Part shown: positions 41,997 through 50,383 of the stretch, piece after piece | How the letters are laid out: the number at the start of each line of letters is the position of its first letter | Numbering within the stretch: the first letter of the stretch is position 1 | DNA from: Mayfieldus sp963772265 | GTDB taxonomy: Bacteria > Actinomycetota > Thermoleophilia > Solirubrobacterales > 70-9 | Length of the DNA: 64,000 nt | Direction of reading: 5' to 3' | Assembly: GCA_963772265.1 (NCBI GenBank) | Contig: CAVYWS010000004.1 | Coordinates: 248,001-312,000 of the forward strand | Position numbers and translations under genes: made by a program | The notes under the pieces: model-generated | Database searches by the model: none | Told to the model about the DNA's origin: nothing | What the model saw: only the letters and a program-made list of their open reading frames with translations

Positions 41997-42410
41997 ATGG
42001 TCGATCCCTGCATCTTCTGCGGAATCGTCGCCGGCGACGTTCCCGGCCAGGTCGTCGACTCCGACGAGCACACGGTGGCGTTCATGGACATCAACCCGGC
42101 GACCCGGGGCCACGCGCTGGTCGTCCCCCGCACCCACAGCGCCGACCTGATGGAGGTCTCCGACGAGGACCTCGAGCACACGATGCTGGCCGCCCGGCGC
42201 CTGGCGCGACGGATCGACGAGGTGCTCGAGCCCGACGGCTTCAACCTGCTCAACTCCTGCCGCCCGGCCGCCTGGCAGACCGTCTTCCACTTCCACCTCC
42301 ATGTGATCCCCCGCTACGACGACGATCCCCTGAAGCTGCCCTGGGTGCCCGGTCCGGGCGACGAGGGGGAGATCGCCGCGGTTGCCGACCAGCTCCGAGA
42401 CGATGGCTGA
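41997..42410 (+). CDS. HIT family protein
   Basis: A histidine-triad nucleotide hydrolase of 137 residues. It opens with the zinc/Cys motif CIFCGIVAGDVP, has ATRGHALVVPRTH in the middle, and ends with the catalytic triad FHFHLHVIPRY. Such proteins hydrolyse AMP-lysine or dinucleoside polyphosphates. Cytoplasmic. It overlaps the enoyl-CoA hydratase gene by 8 bp. The ATG is placed 9 nt after a -10-like box with no Shine-Dalgarno sequence. Confidence 0.92.
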   Translation: MVDPCIFCGIVAGDVPGQVVDSDEHTVAFMDINPATRGHALVVPRTHSADLMEVSDEDLEHTMLAARRLARRIDEVLEPDGFNLLNSCRPAAWQTVFHFHLHVIPRYDDDPLKLPWVPGPGDEGEIAAVADQLRDDG

Positions 42411-43179
42411 GGCGCCGGTTCGGCTCGAGCGCGATGGGGCCGTCGCGGTACTGGTCCTCGAGGACCCGCCGCTGAACCTGTTCGGCGCCGCGACCTTCAG
42501 CTCGCTCAACGAGTGCCTGGCCCAGGTCACGGTCTCCGACGCCAGGGCGCTGGTCTGGCGGGCGGAGGGCGAGGTCTTCACCGGCGGCGTCGACGTGCAC
42601 ACGTTCCAGACCGACAGCAGTCACTCGAAGGAGATGTTCGGGGCGTTGCTGGCGACGGTGCGGAAGATCGAGGCTCTGCCGATCCCGACCCTGGCGATCG
42701 TCCACGCCCTCTGCCTCACCGCCGGGATGGAGATAGCGCTGGGCTGCGACATGATCTGGGCCTCCGAGTCGGCGCAGTTCGGGCTGGTCGAGGCGGTGGT
42801 CGGGCTGACCCCGGGCGCCGGAGGCACCCAACGCGTGGCCGAGCGGGCAGGTCCCGCCCGGGCGCGCGAGTTCGTGATGACCGGCGGCCTCTACGACGCC
42901 GCGACGCTGGAGCGCTGGAACGTCGTCAACCGGGTCGTCGCCGACGCCGAGTTGCTGGAAAAGGGGATGAAGTTCGCGCATCGCCTCGCCGCCGGGCCGA
43001 CGAAGGCGCACGCGGCGACCAAGCGGATCGTCCGCGCCTACCTCGAGGGGGGCGTCGACAACGCCGACCGCGAGACGCCGAAGGTGGCCGCCTCGCTGTT
43101 CGACACCGAGGATCTGCGCAACGCCGTGCAGTCGTTCCTCGAGGATGGGCCGGGCAAGGCCACCTTCGAGGGCCGCTAG
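42403..43179 (+). CDS. Enoyl-CoA hydratase/isomerase family protein
   Basis: A crotonase-fold protein of 258 residues. Oxyanion-hole regions are RAEGEVFTGGVDVHTF and LTAGMEIALGCDMIWA, and the third conserved block is FGLVEAVVGLTPGAGGTQR. The usual AGGG of the second region is replaced by LTAGM, so specificity may differ from standard short-chain hydratases. Crotonase members hydrate, isomerise or hydrolyse acyl-CoA esters; the substrate is not predictable. Start overlaps the HIT gene, so the two are co-translated. Confidence 0.85.
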   Translation: MAEAPVRLERDGAVAVLVLEDPPLNLFGAATFSSLNECLAQVTVSDARALVWRAEGEVFTGGVDVHTFQTDSSHSKEMFGALLATVRKIEALPIPTLAIVHALCLTAGMEIALGCDMIWASESAQFGLVEAVVGLTPGAGGTQRVAERAGPARAREFVMTGGLYDAATLERWNVVNRVVADAELLEKGMKFAHRLAAGPTKAHAATKRIVRAYLEGGVDNADRETPKVAASLFDTEDLRNAVQSFLEDGPGKATFEGR

Positions 43180-43198
43180 GGCGGTCGGGCGCGCCGGG

Positions 43199-43204
43199 TA
43201 CCCT
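43199..43204 (+). promoter_or_regulatory. -10 element TACCCT for leaderless infA
   Basis: TACCCT ends 6 nt before the infA GTG at 43211 and no ribosome-binding site is present. Confidence 0.5.
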
Positions 43205-43210
43205 TTCCGC

Positions 43211-43429
43211 GTGGCAAAGGAAGAGAAGATCGAGATGGAGGGCGAGGTCACCGAGGCCCTCCCGAACACGATGTTCAAGGTCAAGCTCGACAACGACCAC
43301 GAGGTGCTCGGCCACATCTCGGGCAAGATGCGCCGCCATTACATCCGCATCCTGCCCGGCGACCGGGTCAAGATCGAGCTCTCGCCCTACGACCTCGATC
43401 GAGGTCGGATCACATACCGCTACAAGTAG
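43211..43429 (+). CDS. infA: Translation initiation factor IF-1
   Basis: A 72-residue OB-fold protein with all the usual IF-1 features: MEGEVTEALPNTMFKVKLDN, HEVLGHISGKMRRHYIRILPGD and SPYDLDRGRITYRYK. It blocks the ribosomal A site during initiation. The gene is not in a ribosomal-protein cluster here, although infA usually lies in the spc/alpha region, so a second copy may exist elsewhere. It ends 4 bp before the convergent glycosidase gene. Confidence 0.93.
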   Translation: MAKEEKIEMEGEVTEALPNTMFKVKLDNDHEVLGHISGKMRRHYIRILPGDRVKIELSPYDLDRGRITYRYK

Positions 43430-43433
43430 GCCC

Positions 43434-44624
43434 CTAGAGCCAGCTCTGCTCGGCGGCGGGGTCTGGGTCGTCCATCTCGACCGCGAGCGTCGACCAGGCG
43501 AAGTCCTTGGCGCCGAGGCCGCTTCCGTCACGCGGGTCGTAGTACTCGCGCAGGCCGGCGCGGGTCACGGTCGCGGAGATCGTGGCGGCCAGATGCTCCG
43601 CCTGCTCGAAGTAGCCGAGCCGGCGCAGGCCCAGCCAGACCATCCAGGCGGTGTTGACCCAGGTCGGGCCGCGCCAGTAGCGGCGCACGAGGCCGTGCCC
43701 GCCGTCGGGCTCATAGGAGGGCTCCCGGGCGGAGACCGAGGGCGGCGGCACGGGGGTCCAGTAGCGGCCCGGGTCGAGCAGGTGCTCCTCGACCAGCCGC
43801 CTTCCGATCTCCTCCGGCAGGTCGGGGAGGGCCAGCGGCGTCAGCGAGGCGATGGTCGAGACGCCCGGCCGGCCGCCGGCGGGCCCCGCCTCGTCGACGA
43901 ACAGGCCGAGCCGCTCGTCCCAGAGGCGGTCGACCAGCGCCCCGGTCGCCGAGGGGCGGCCGAGCGCCTGCAGCGAGAGCGACCAGAGCACGTTGGTGAC
44001 CACCTCGCAGACCAGCGGCCCGCCGGCGGCGAGGATCCGCCGCGCGTCGAAGCCGAGGCGGCGGTTGCGCCGGACCAGCAGCGGAAACAGGATCTGCGCC
44101 TGGGCGCGCCGTCCCCAGATCGGGTCGAACTTGGGCGAGGCGTCGAGACCCGACTCGTCGGGCTGGACGATCCAGAGCAGGCCGTCGCCCTCGAGGTCGC
44201 GCTCGGCGCTCAGCCAGTTGACCTGGGCGGCGATCCGCGGCTCCTCGGCCGGGTCGCCAACCGCGATCTTCCAGGCCCAGGCCAGCAGCGGAGGCTGGAT
44301 CGTCTCGGTCTGGAAGGCGCGCCGCGAGCTGACGTTGTAGAAGGGCAGCCGCAGCAGCGAGACCGGCCGGTCCCAGAAGATCGTGTGCCCGATGAAGCCG
44401 TCGGGCCGCTGGGCGGCCAGCAGGGTCTCCAGCTCGGCCCGCGATCTATGCGGCTCGAAGCGGCGCCAGACGATCGCGGCGAAGCAGGAGTCCCAGTACC
44501 ACTGCCAGGGATAGCGGCCGGGGCTGGGGCTTGTGTAGGCGTAGGGAGTCCCGCCGCGCTCACCGCTGCGCCAGTTGCGGCGCAGCACGGTCTCCGCCAG
44601 CTCGGCCAGCCGCGGGTTATTCAC
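43434..44624 (-). CDS. MGH1-like (GH63-type) glycoside hydrolase
   Basis: A predicted (alpha/alpha)6-barrel enzyme of 396 residues resembling mannosylglycerate/glucosylglycerate hydrolases and GH63-like trimming glucosidases. Conserved segments are PYPWQWYWDSCFAAI-like (GRYPWQWYWDSCFAAI), QRPDGFIGHTIFWD, QPPLLAWAW, and RRYWRGPTWVNTAWM with YYDPRDGSGLGAKDFAWS. It has no signal peptide, so it probably acts on a cytoplasmic glucoside or compatible solute. GTG start overlaps the stop of the upstream ABC permease (GTGA), placing it at the end of the ABC operon. Confidence 0.82.
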   Translation of the reverse strand: MNNPRLAELAETVLRRNWRSGERGGTPYAYTSPSPGRYPWQWYWDSCFAAIVWRRFEPHRSRAELETLLAAQRPDGFIGHTIFWDRPVSLLRLPFYNVSSRRAFQTETIQPPLLAWAWKIAVGDPAEEPRIAAQVNWLSAERDLEGDGLLWIVQPDESGLDASPKFDPIWGRRAQAQILFPLLVRRNRRLGFDARRILAAGGPLVCEVVTNVLWSLSLQALGRPSATGALVDRLWDERLGLFVDEAGPAGGRPGVSTIASLTPLALPDLPEEIGRRLVEEHLLDPGRYWTPVPPPSVSAREPSYEPDGGHGLVRRYWRGPTWVNTAWMVWLGLRRLGYFEQAEHLAATISATVTRAGLREYYDPRDGSGLGAKDFAWSTLAVEMDDPDPAAEQSWL

Positions 44625-45391
44625 TCGGCGAGACGGCGCAGCTCGCGCAGGGCCAGAGCTCCGAGCAGCGTCACCAGCCCGGCCAGGACCAGCAGCGCCG
44701 GCCAGGTGTCGCTCCAGCTCACTCCGCCGACGAATCCCTGCCGCACCCCTTCGATCACCTGCGTCACCGGGTTGTAGCGGGCGACGTCCTGAAGCCAGCC
44801 CTGGAGCAGCTCGAGCGGGGCGTAGGCGGTGGTGCAGAGGATCGCCAGGAACATCCCCGACTGCATCAGCGGCGCCACCGACTGGCTGCGGTAGTGCAGG
44901 GCGAGCATCGAGCCCCAGCAGGAGGCGACGGCAGCCATCCCCATCACCAGGATCGCGGCGATCACGATCCCGTCGATGCCGGGGAAGTGGGCGCCGATCG
45001 CCATCGCGACGCAGAACAGGATCGTGGCCGGGATCAGGGCGCGGATGCTCGCCGCGGCGATGTTTCCCGCCAGCAGCACCCAGCGCGGCGCCGGCGAGGC
45101 GACCAGGCGGTCGAACCAGCCCCGCTCCATGTCGCGGGCAAGGTTGACTCCCATCGCGGCGCCGGTGAACCCCGCCCCCTGCAGCATGCTGACCGGGATG
45201 ATGAAGCTGGCGTAGCTGTCGGCGTCGAAGCCGCGCAGCTGGATCAGGTTGCCGAAGACGCCGTTGAGCCCGAGGAAGAAGATCGTCGGCGCCAGCACTC
45301 CCGGCACCGCGGCACCGGGCACGCGGACGATCTCGTTCTTGGCCCGCGCCATCAGGGCGCCGATCATCTCCAGGTTTGCTCGCCGTGCCAA
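44621..45391 (-). CDS. ABC-2 type transporter permease (second subunit)
   Basis: A membrane protein of about 256 residues with six predicted helices. ABC-2 features are MARAKNEIVRVPG (the N-terminal amphipathic region), FNLARDME-like DMERGWFDRLVASPAP, and ILCTTAYAPLELLQGWLQ with the conserved YNPVTQVIEGVRQG near the end. I chose the TTG at 45391 because it follows the upstream permease stop by 5 bp and gives a standard start; an internal ATG is possible. It should pair with the 45397-46188 permease and the 46185-47153 ATPase as an exporter. Confidence 0.85.
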   Translation of the reverse strand: MARRANLEMIGALMARAKNEIVRVPGAAVPGVLAPTIFFLGLNGVFGNLIQLRGFDADSYASFIIPVSMLQGAGFTGAAMGVNLARDMERGWFDRLVASPAPRWVLLAGNIAAASIRALIPATILFCVAMAIGAHFPGIDGIVIAAILVMGMAAVASCWGSMLALHYRSQSVAPLMQSGMFLAILCTTAYAPLELLQGWLQDVARYNPVTQVIEGVRQGFVGGVSWSDTWPALLVLAGLVTLLGALALRELRRLAE

Positions 45392-45396
45392 CGCGA

Positions 45397-46188
45397 TCAG
45401 CCGCCGGTTCTGAGTCGGTGGCGGAGCGCCGACGCGGAGAGGAAGAGGCCCAATAGCCAGATCCCTGCGATCGCCAGCAGTGCGTCGAGAATCCCGGAGC
45501 CGGTGAAGCCGAAGACGATCGCGTCGCGCATGCCCTCGACGATGAAGCTGAGCGGGTTGTAGTCGGCGAGCGTCTTCGCCGGCTCGATCATCAGGGTCTG
45601 GGGGAAGAAGGCGGAGGAGAGGAAGAGGAACACGAAGACGAGAGGGAAGAGGCCCTGCACCACGCTGGAGCTGCCGGTGCGCAAGGCGATCGCGGCGCCG
45701 ATCCCGCCGATCGCGGTCGCGGTCACGGTGACCATCAGGATCACCACCAGCGCCCCGGCGACCCCCTCGTTGATCGGGGCGCCGAAGATCAGCCCGATGA
45801 CCATGAACCAGACGGCGCTGAGCGCCCCCAGGACCGCGGTTCCCGCGAGCCGGCCGAGCACGATCGAGTAGCGGGAGATCGGCGCCGCGAAGAGGCGGTC
45901 GGTGAAGCCCATCTCGATGTCGACCGCGAGCGCGATCCCGCCGCTGTTGCCGGCCAGCATCAGCGACTGCATGATCGCCCCGGCGAGCATGAACTGAAGG
46001 AAGCTGTCGACGGGAGGAAAGCCCGGCAGGTCGACCGCGCTGCCGGCGCCGCCGGTCTGGATCGCCAGCAGCAGGGTCGGGAAGACGATGATCGGCGCCA
46101 TCAGCTGCGGGCGCCGGAAGGTCTGCTTGACCGAGCGCAGCCCGAGCGCAGCGATCACCCGCAGGTTCGCCTTCAGCCCCGCGGTCAA
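45397..46188 (-). CDS. ABC-2 type transporter permease (first subunit)
   Basis: A six-helix ABC-2 permease of 263 residues: LRSVKQTFRRPQLMAPIIVF at the N-terminus, EMGFTDRLFAAPISR in the cytoplasmic loop, and FFPQTLMIEPAKTLADYNPL with FIVEGMRDAIV near the C-terminus. It resembles DrrB-like exporters of drugs, lipids or polyketides. Its start overlaps the ATPase stop by 4 bp. The substrate is not predictable. Confidence 0.88.
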   Translation of the reverse strand: MTAGLKANLRVIAALGLRSVKQTFRRPQLMAPIIVFPTLLLAIQTGGAGSAVDLPGFPPVDSFLQFMLAGAIMQSLMLAGNSGGIALAVDIEMGFTDRLFAAPISRYSIVLGRLAGTAVLGALSAVWFMVIGLIFGAPINEGVAGALVVILMVTVTATAIGGIGAAIALRTGSSSVVQGLFPLVFVFLFLSSAFFPQTLMIEPAKTLADYNPLSFIVEGMRDAIVFGFTGSGILDALLAIAGIWLLGLFLSASALRHRLRTGG

Positions 46189-47153
46189 GCCGGCACCTCC
46201 TGTTCGCCGGTGTCCTCCTCCTCGGCCTCGAGGTGATAGCCGGTCTTGGCGACGAAGACGTCGTCGAGGCTCGGTTGCACGAGGTCCAGCGACTCCACCG
46301 CGATCCCCGACTCGTCGAGGGCAATCACCACCGGGGCGACCTCGGTCGCGCCGCCTGCCAGCTCGACCAGCACCTTGCCGTCCTTGGACGGAAGCGGCTT
46401 GCCGAAGCGGCCGACGACCTCCTCGGCGCGCTGCGCGACGTCCTCGGCCAGGGTCAGCTCGAGGTGGGGCCGCCCGACCTCGGACTTCAGCGCTCCCGGT
46501 GTGCCCTCGGCGACCAGCTTGCCGTCGTCGATGATCCCCACCCGGTTGGCGAGCTGGTCGGCCTCCTCGAGGTACTGGGTGGTGAGAAAGACCGTCGTGC
46601 CCTCCTTGTTGAGCGCATCGACCTCCTCCCAGATCGTCTTGCGGCTGACCGGGTCAAGGCCGGTGGTCGGCTCGTCGAGGAAGAGCACCTTCGGCTCATG
46701 GACAAGGGCCGCGGCGAGGTCGAGACGGCGCTGCATCCCGCCCGAGTAGGTGCCGACCCGCCGGTCGGCGGCGTCGGCCAGCCCGACCCGGTCCAGCAGC
46801 GCATCGGCCCGGCGGCGCCCGTCCTCGCGCGCCAGCCCGTGCAGGGTCGCCTGCAGGCGGATCAGCTCGCGGCCGGTCATCAGCGGGTCGAGCGCGGCCT
46901 CCTGCAGCGCGACCCCGATCGTGCGGCGGACCTGAGCCGCCTCGGCGACGACGTCGTAGCCGGCCACCGAGGCACGTCCGCCGGTTGGCAGCAGCAGCGT
47001 GGTCAGCATCCGCACCGTGGTCGTCTTGCCGGCTCCGTTCGGTCCCAGGAAGCCGTAGATCTCGCCCTCGGAGACCTCGAGGTCGACCCCTTGGACGGCG
47101 TGAACGCCTCCGTCGAAGGTTCTTTCCAGCGCTTCGACTTCTATCGCGGGCAT
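46185..47153 (-). CDS. ABC transporter ATP-binding protein (DrrA-like)
   Basis: A 322-residue ATPase of the daunorubicin-resistance type. Walker A GFLGPNGAGKTTT, signature YSGGMQRRLDLA, Walker B LFLDEPTTGLDP and switch TTQYLEEAD are intact. The C-terminal 90 residues form the usual regulatory extension with LDLVQPSLDDVFVAKTG. It leads an operon with two ABC-2 permeases and a glycosidase. The ATG lies 6 nt after a TAGAAT box, so the operon mRNA is probably leaderless. Confidence 0.92.
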   Translation of the reverse strand: MPAIEVEALERTFDGGVHAVQGVDLEVSEGEIYGFLGPNGAGKTTTVRMLTTLLLPTGGRASVAGYDVVAEAAQVRRTIGVALQEAALDPLMTGRELIRLQATLHGLAREDGRRRADALLDRVGLADAADRRVGTYSGGMQRRLDLAAALVHEPKVLFLDEPTTGLDPVSRKTIWEEVDALNKEGTTVFLTTQYLEEADQLANRVGIIDDGKLVAEGTPGALKSEVGRPHLELTLAEDVAQRAEEVVGRFGKPLPSKDGKVLVELAGGATEVAPVVIALDESGIAVESLDLVQPSLDDVFVAKTGYHLEAEEEDTGEQEVPA

Positions 47154-47159
47154 GCGCGG

Positions 47160-47165
47160 ATTCTA
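47160..47165 (-). promoter_or_regulatory. -10 element TAGAAT for the leaderless ABC exporter operon
   Basis: On the minus strand TAGAAT ends 6 nt before the ATG at 47153. It is one of the clearest -10 matches in the window, with no room for a ribosome-binding site. Confidence 0.6.
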
Positions 47166-47192
47166 GGGTCGTGCCCGATCCGGGCAGATGAC

Positions 47193-48561
47193 CTAGGTCG
47201 GGGCTCCGGCCCCGCCGGCGACCGGCGAGAGGGCCTCGACGAAGCGGCGCTCGGTTGCCCGCTCGATCGCTTCGGCGGCGTCGAGCAGCAGCGCGTCGGC
47301 CCCCCAGGCGCCCTGCAGCTGCAGCCCGATCGGCATCCCTTCCTCGAACCCGACCGGGACGCTCACACGCCGGAATTCCGGTCAGGTTTGCGAGGCCGCC
47401 GCCGCGTGGGTTGACCGCGTCGGCGGGCATCGTTCCCGACGGAAGCTCGACCGTCGGCTCCTCCAGCGGCGGGGCGACGGCGGGGACGGTCGGCCAGGCG
47501 ATCACGTCGACGTCGGCAAAGGCGGCGGCGAGTGAGCGGCGGGTCAGAGTGCGGATCACCTCCGCCCGGGAGATCACCGAGGCCGGCATCAGCATCCGGT
47601 ACTTGGCCAGGGCCCGGTTGATCGGGCCGATCTCCTTGCTCATCGAGTTGAGCTTCTGCGGCGAAAGGCCGGCGAGCCCTTCGGAGGTGCCGAGCAGCAC
47701 CGCCGCGAGCCCGGACAGCTCCAGCCCCGGGACCTCGATCTCCCGCACGCTGCCGCCGGTCTCGACGCGCAGGGCCTCGATCGCCTCCTCGCAGGCGCTG
47801 CGGACCCCCTCGCTGCAATCCTCGCTGACCGCGCCTTTGACGACCCCGATTCGCAACCCGCGGGCGTCGCCGGCGGGCAGCTGCTCGCCGTAGAGGGCCG
47901 AGCCCAGCAGGCGGCAGCCGGCGGCGTCGGTGCACATCGGCCCGGAGACGATCATCGTCGTGCCCCGCATGTGGTGGCCCTGCATCGCGGATCGTCCGAA
48001 TGTCGGCTTCAGCCCGGTGATCCCGCAGTAGGCGGCCGGGTAGCGGATCGAGCCGATCCCGTCGGCGCCGACCGCGCCGGCGACGATGCGCGCCCCGACC
48101 GCGGCGCCGGGACCGCTGGAAGAGCCGCCAGGGCAGCGCTCGGTGTTCCACGGGTTTCGCGCCGGGCCGTAGACCGAGGCGTTGCCGGTGCTGCTCGAGC
48201 CCCACTCGTGCATGTTTGCGACCCCTGCGATCACCGCTCCGGCGTCCCGCAGGGCGCGGTAGGGGCCCGACTCGGCCGGGTGGGTCTCGGCGAAGAGCTG
48301 AGCGGCGCCGAAGCGCTGGGCGCGCCAGGGCAGCGGCCACTCGTCCTTGATCACGACCGGCACCCCGCGCAGCGGGCCGTCGGGAGCCGACTCGAGCATC
48401 TCCCGCGACTGCTCGGGGAACGTCTCGACGACGGCGTTGACGGCGCCGTTTCGCTCCTCGATTCGGGCCAGGACCGCGTCGAGGAGCTCGCCCGGGTCGG
48501 CCTCGCCGCTGGAGATCGCCGCCGCCTGGCCCGCCAGGGGCTGGTCGAGGATGCTACTCAT
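47193..48561 (-). CDS. Amidase signature family protein (frameshifted near 47372)
   Basis: A Ser-cisSer-Lys amidase of about 455 residues after correction. Catalytic Lys is in GVPVVIKDEWPLPW, the Gly/Ser-rich signature in RCPGGSSSGPGAAVGARIV, and the Ser pair in GADGIGSIRYPAAYCG, where GSIR replaces the common GSIR/GSTR. An extra T near 47372 breaks the frame after LTGIPA; removing it gives VSVPVGFEEGMPIGLQLQG, the conserved C-terminal motif, ending at 47193. It hydrolyses an amide; the substrate is unknown. A small acidic protein gene lies just upstream. Confidence 0.86.
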
Positions 48562-48612
48562 CTGAGAGGTTCGCGCTCGGCCCACGCCAAGCTCTCTTGT
48601 TGAGCCTCGCGC

Positions 48613-48810
48613 TCACGACGGGGGCCGCGACATGTCGGCGACGACCTCGGGCTCGACGCCCGAGAAGTCGATCTCGTAGAGGGCGGCGATCGGCGGCCAG
48701 TAGAGCTCGTGCGTGACCTGCATCACCGCCAGCTCGATATCGTCGGCTTCGATGCCCAGTGTCGCCAGCCCGTTCGGCACGAAGGCATCGAAGTCGCCAG
48801 GCACGGGCAT
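48613..48810 (-). CDS. Small acidic protein upstream of the amidase (65 aa), GatC/AtzG-like candidate
   Basis: The 65-residue product (MPVPGDFDAFVPNGLATLGI, then DDIELAVMQVTHELYWPPIA) is acidic, helical and has no membrane segment. It lies 51 bp upstream of the amidase start on the same strand. Amidase-signature enzymes sometimes need a small helical partner (GatC in GatCAB, AtzG for AtzE), and size and position fit that idea. No direct similarity is evident, so function is inference. Confidence 0.6.
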   Translation of the reverse strand: MPVPGDFDAFVPNGLATLGIEADDIELAVMQVTHELYWPPIAALYEIDFSGVEPEVVADMSRPPS

Positions 48811-48925
48811 CGGCGCCGAACCCTACACGGGGGCTGATGGGCGACAGTCTGCAGACGCCGTCGCGAGCGGGGCACGCCGCCGGTCGAACCGCAACAATCG
48901 GCCCCGCAACCATGGCAGGACGCCC

Positions 48926-49654
48926 GTGTTGAAGCCGCAAGTGGCTCGTTCCGCGAAAGAAACGCCCGCCCGTGCCTGGCTGCTGGCCACAGCGGCCCTG
49001 ACGGCCGTGCTCGCCTGCGCGCTGGCCCTGCTGCCGGGCGCCGCCGGCGGCGCGGCACGCAAGGTCACGGTTCTGGGACAGACGCAGAGCACGCCTCCTC
49101 CCGCCTGCCCGCGGTCCCCCTGCGAGGCGGTCGGCAGCGTGACCGGCTTCCAGTCCACCGCCGGCACCGTGGCAAAGCCGTTCGTCGCCCCGTACAAAGG
49201 CAAGATCGTCGCTTGGAGCCTCTCGCTGTCGAAGCCGAAGTCCTCCCAGATGACCTTCTTCAACAACTTCTACGGCACCCCGCCGCAGGCCCGGATCGCG
49301 GTGCTCCGGCAGGTGCCCGACAAGAGCCCGCCGCGCTATCAGCTTCTGCGCCAGGGCCCGACCGAGAACCTGTCCGCGTTCCTGGGCAGTGACGTGATGT
49401 TCGCGCTCGATCAGCCCCTGAACATCCGCAAGGGCGACATCGTCGGGCTGACGATCCCGACCTGGGCGCCCTCTTTCGCGGTCGGCCTCACCGACAGCAG
49501 CGGCTGGCGGGCCAGCCGCAAGAGCGGCAAGTGCACGAAGACGGCTGACATCAAGGACAGCCGCCCGCAGCAGAAGGTCGGCTCGAACAAGCAGTACGGC
49601 TGCTTCTACAAGACCGCGCGCCTGCTCTACACGGCGACCGTCGTCCAGGGCTGA
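48926..49654 (+). CDS. Secreted hypothetical protein (242 aa)
   Basis: A signal peptide is clear: basic start (KPQVARSAKETPARAW), hydrophobic core (LLATAALTAVLACALALLPG) and an Ala-rich cleavage region. The mature part is beta-rich (TVAKPFVAPYKGKIVAWSL, RIAVLRQVP, LNIRKGDIVGLTIPTWAPS) and includes four or more Cys that could pair outside the cell. The overall look is of a beta-sandwich exported protein. No named family recognised. GTG at 48926 is chosen; an adjacent TTG is also in frame. Confidence 0.7.
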   Translation: MLKPQVARSAKETPARAWLLATAALTAVLACALALLPGAAGGAARKVTVLGQTQSTPPPACPRSPCEAVGSVTGFQSTAGTVAKPFVAPYKGKIVAWSLSLSKPKSSQMTFFNNFYGTPPQARIAVLRQVPDKSPPRYQLLRQGPTENLSAFLGSDVMFALDQPLNIRKGDIVGLTIPTWAPSFAVGLTDSSGWRASRKSGKCTKTADIKDSRPQQKVGSNKQYGCFYKTARLLYTATVVQG

Positions 49655-49685
49655 CGGACCCGACCGCGACTTCGTCGCCGGCTCG

Positions 49686-50078
49686 TTAGCCGCAAGCCCC
49701 CGGGTTCTGGTTGCAGTACTGCTCGAACTGACCCTGAGGGGTGTTGGCGGGAGGGGTGACGTCGTTGCTCGGCGTGTCGTCGGAGGCCGCAGAGCCTCCG
49801 GAGCTTCCCGAGCCGTCGCCGGAGGTGTCGCCGCCGCCGTGGCCGCCGCTGTCGTCTCCGGGCTCCGGCTCGACGCCGCCGTTGTCCTCCGTTGTCGTGC
49901 TCACGGTCGACGACTCGGTGCTGCTCGGCTCGGTGACGGTCGAGGTCGTCGACGAGGTGGTCGCCGACTGCGGCGCCGTGCTGGTCTCGTCGTCGGCGCC
50001 GCAGGCGCCCAGCCCCAGCGAAGCGGCGATCAGGGCGGCGGCAATCGCCGCCGCAAGCCGTGCGCGGGCGGCGATCAC
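49686..50078 (-). CDS. Low-complexity lipoprotein (130 aa)
   Basis: The signal sequence RARLAAAIAAALIAASLGLG ends in lipobox GLGAC, so the protein should be lipid-anchored outside the membrane. The mature region is nearly all Ser, Thr, Gly, Asp and Glu (for example TTSSTTSTVTEPSSTESS), a probable flexible spacer, and ends in a short conserved-looking segment FEQYCNQNPGACG with two Cys. It starts with GTG overlapping the stop of the upstream zinc-ribbon gene. Function unknown. Confidence 0.7.
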   Translation of the reverse strand: MIAARARLAAAIAAALIAASLGLGACGADDETSTAPQSATTSSTTSTVTEPSSTESSTVSTTTEDNGGVEPEPGDDSGGHGGGDTSGDGSGSSGGSAASDDTPSNDVTPPANTPQGQFEQYCNQNPGACG

Positions 50079-50347
50079 TCGCCGTCGAGGGCTTCCTGGC
50101 GCAGCCCGCAGTGGGGGCAGTCGCTGACGTCGAGGCCGATCAGCTGGTCGCAGCGGCGACAGGCGCGCAGGTTCTCCGGGCTGCGCAGCAGCGCCGACTC
50201 CGAGGGCGCGAGCGGGAGCGTCCGCGACACCGGTTCCATCTCCTCGCCGGTCTCGCGATCGAGATAGCGGTGACCGGGCTCGGCCTTGGCGAACGCCTCG
50301 CGCCCGGAGGCCGGGGCCCGCAACCTGTAGACCTGCTCGCGATTCAT
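50075..50347 (-). CDS. Zinc-ribbon protein (90 aa)
   Basis: A soluble 90-residue protein whose C-terminus is a rubredoxin-like zinc ribbon, CRRCDQLIGLDVSDCPHCG. The N-terminus (MNREQVYRLRAPASGREAF) is charged with no membrane helix. It overlaps the lipoprotein gene by 4 bp and is divergent from the glycosyltransferase at 50384. Start ATG at 50347 is preferred because further upstream the same frame runs across the opposite-strand glycosyltransferase gene. Function unknown. Confidence 0.65.
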   Translation of the reverse strand: MNREQVYRLRAPASGREAFAKAEPGHRYLDRETGEEMEPVSRTLPLAPSESALLRSPENLRACRRCDQLIGLDVSDCPHCGLRQEALDGE

Positions 50348-50370
50348 CGGCGCAGAGATTAATCGCTCGC

Positions 50371-50376
50371 TAGCGT
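50371..50376 (+). promoter_or_regulatory. -10 element TAGCGT for a leaderless transcript
   Basis: TAGCGT ends 7 nt before the ATG at 50384 with no Shine-Dalgarno sequence. Confidence 0.45.
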
Positions 50377-50383
50377 CCCGGCG

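Noticed and set aside
42513..44777. Very long open frame on the plus strand across the enoyl-CoA hydratase, infA and glycosidase genes
   Set aside because: Its Arg/Pro/Gly-rich translation matches no protein and it runs across three well-supported genes on both strands; it is a high-GC shadow.
45400..46324. Upstream extension of the second ABC-2 permease frame into the first permease
   Set aside because: This part is a shadow of the 45397-46188 gene; only the portion after 45391 has permease features.
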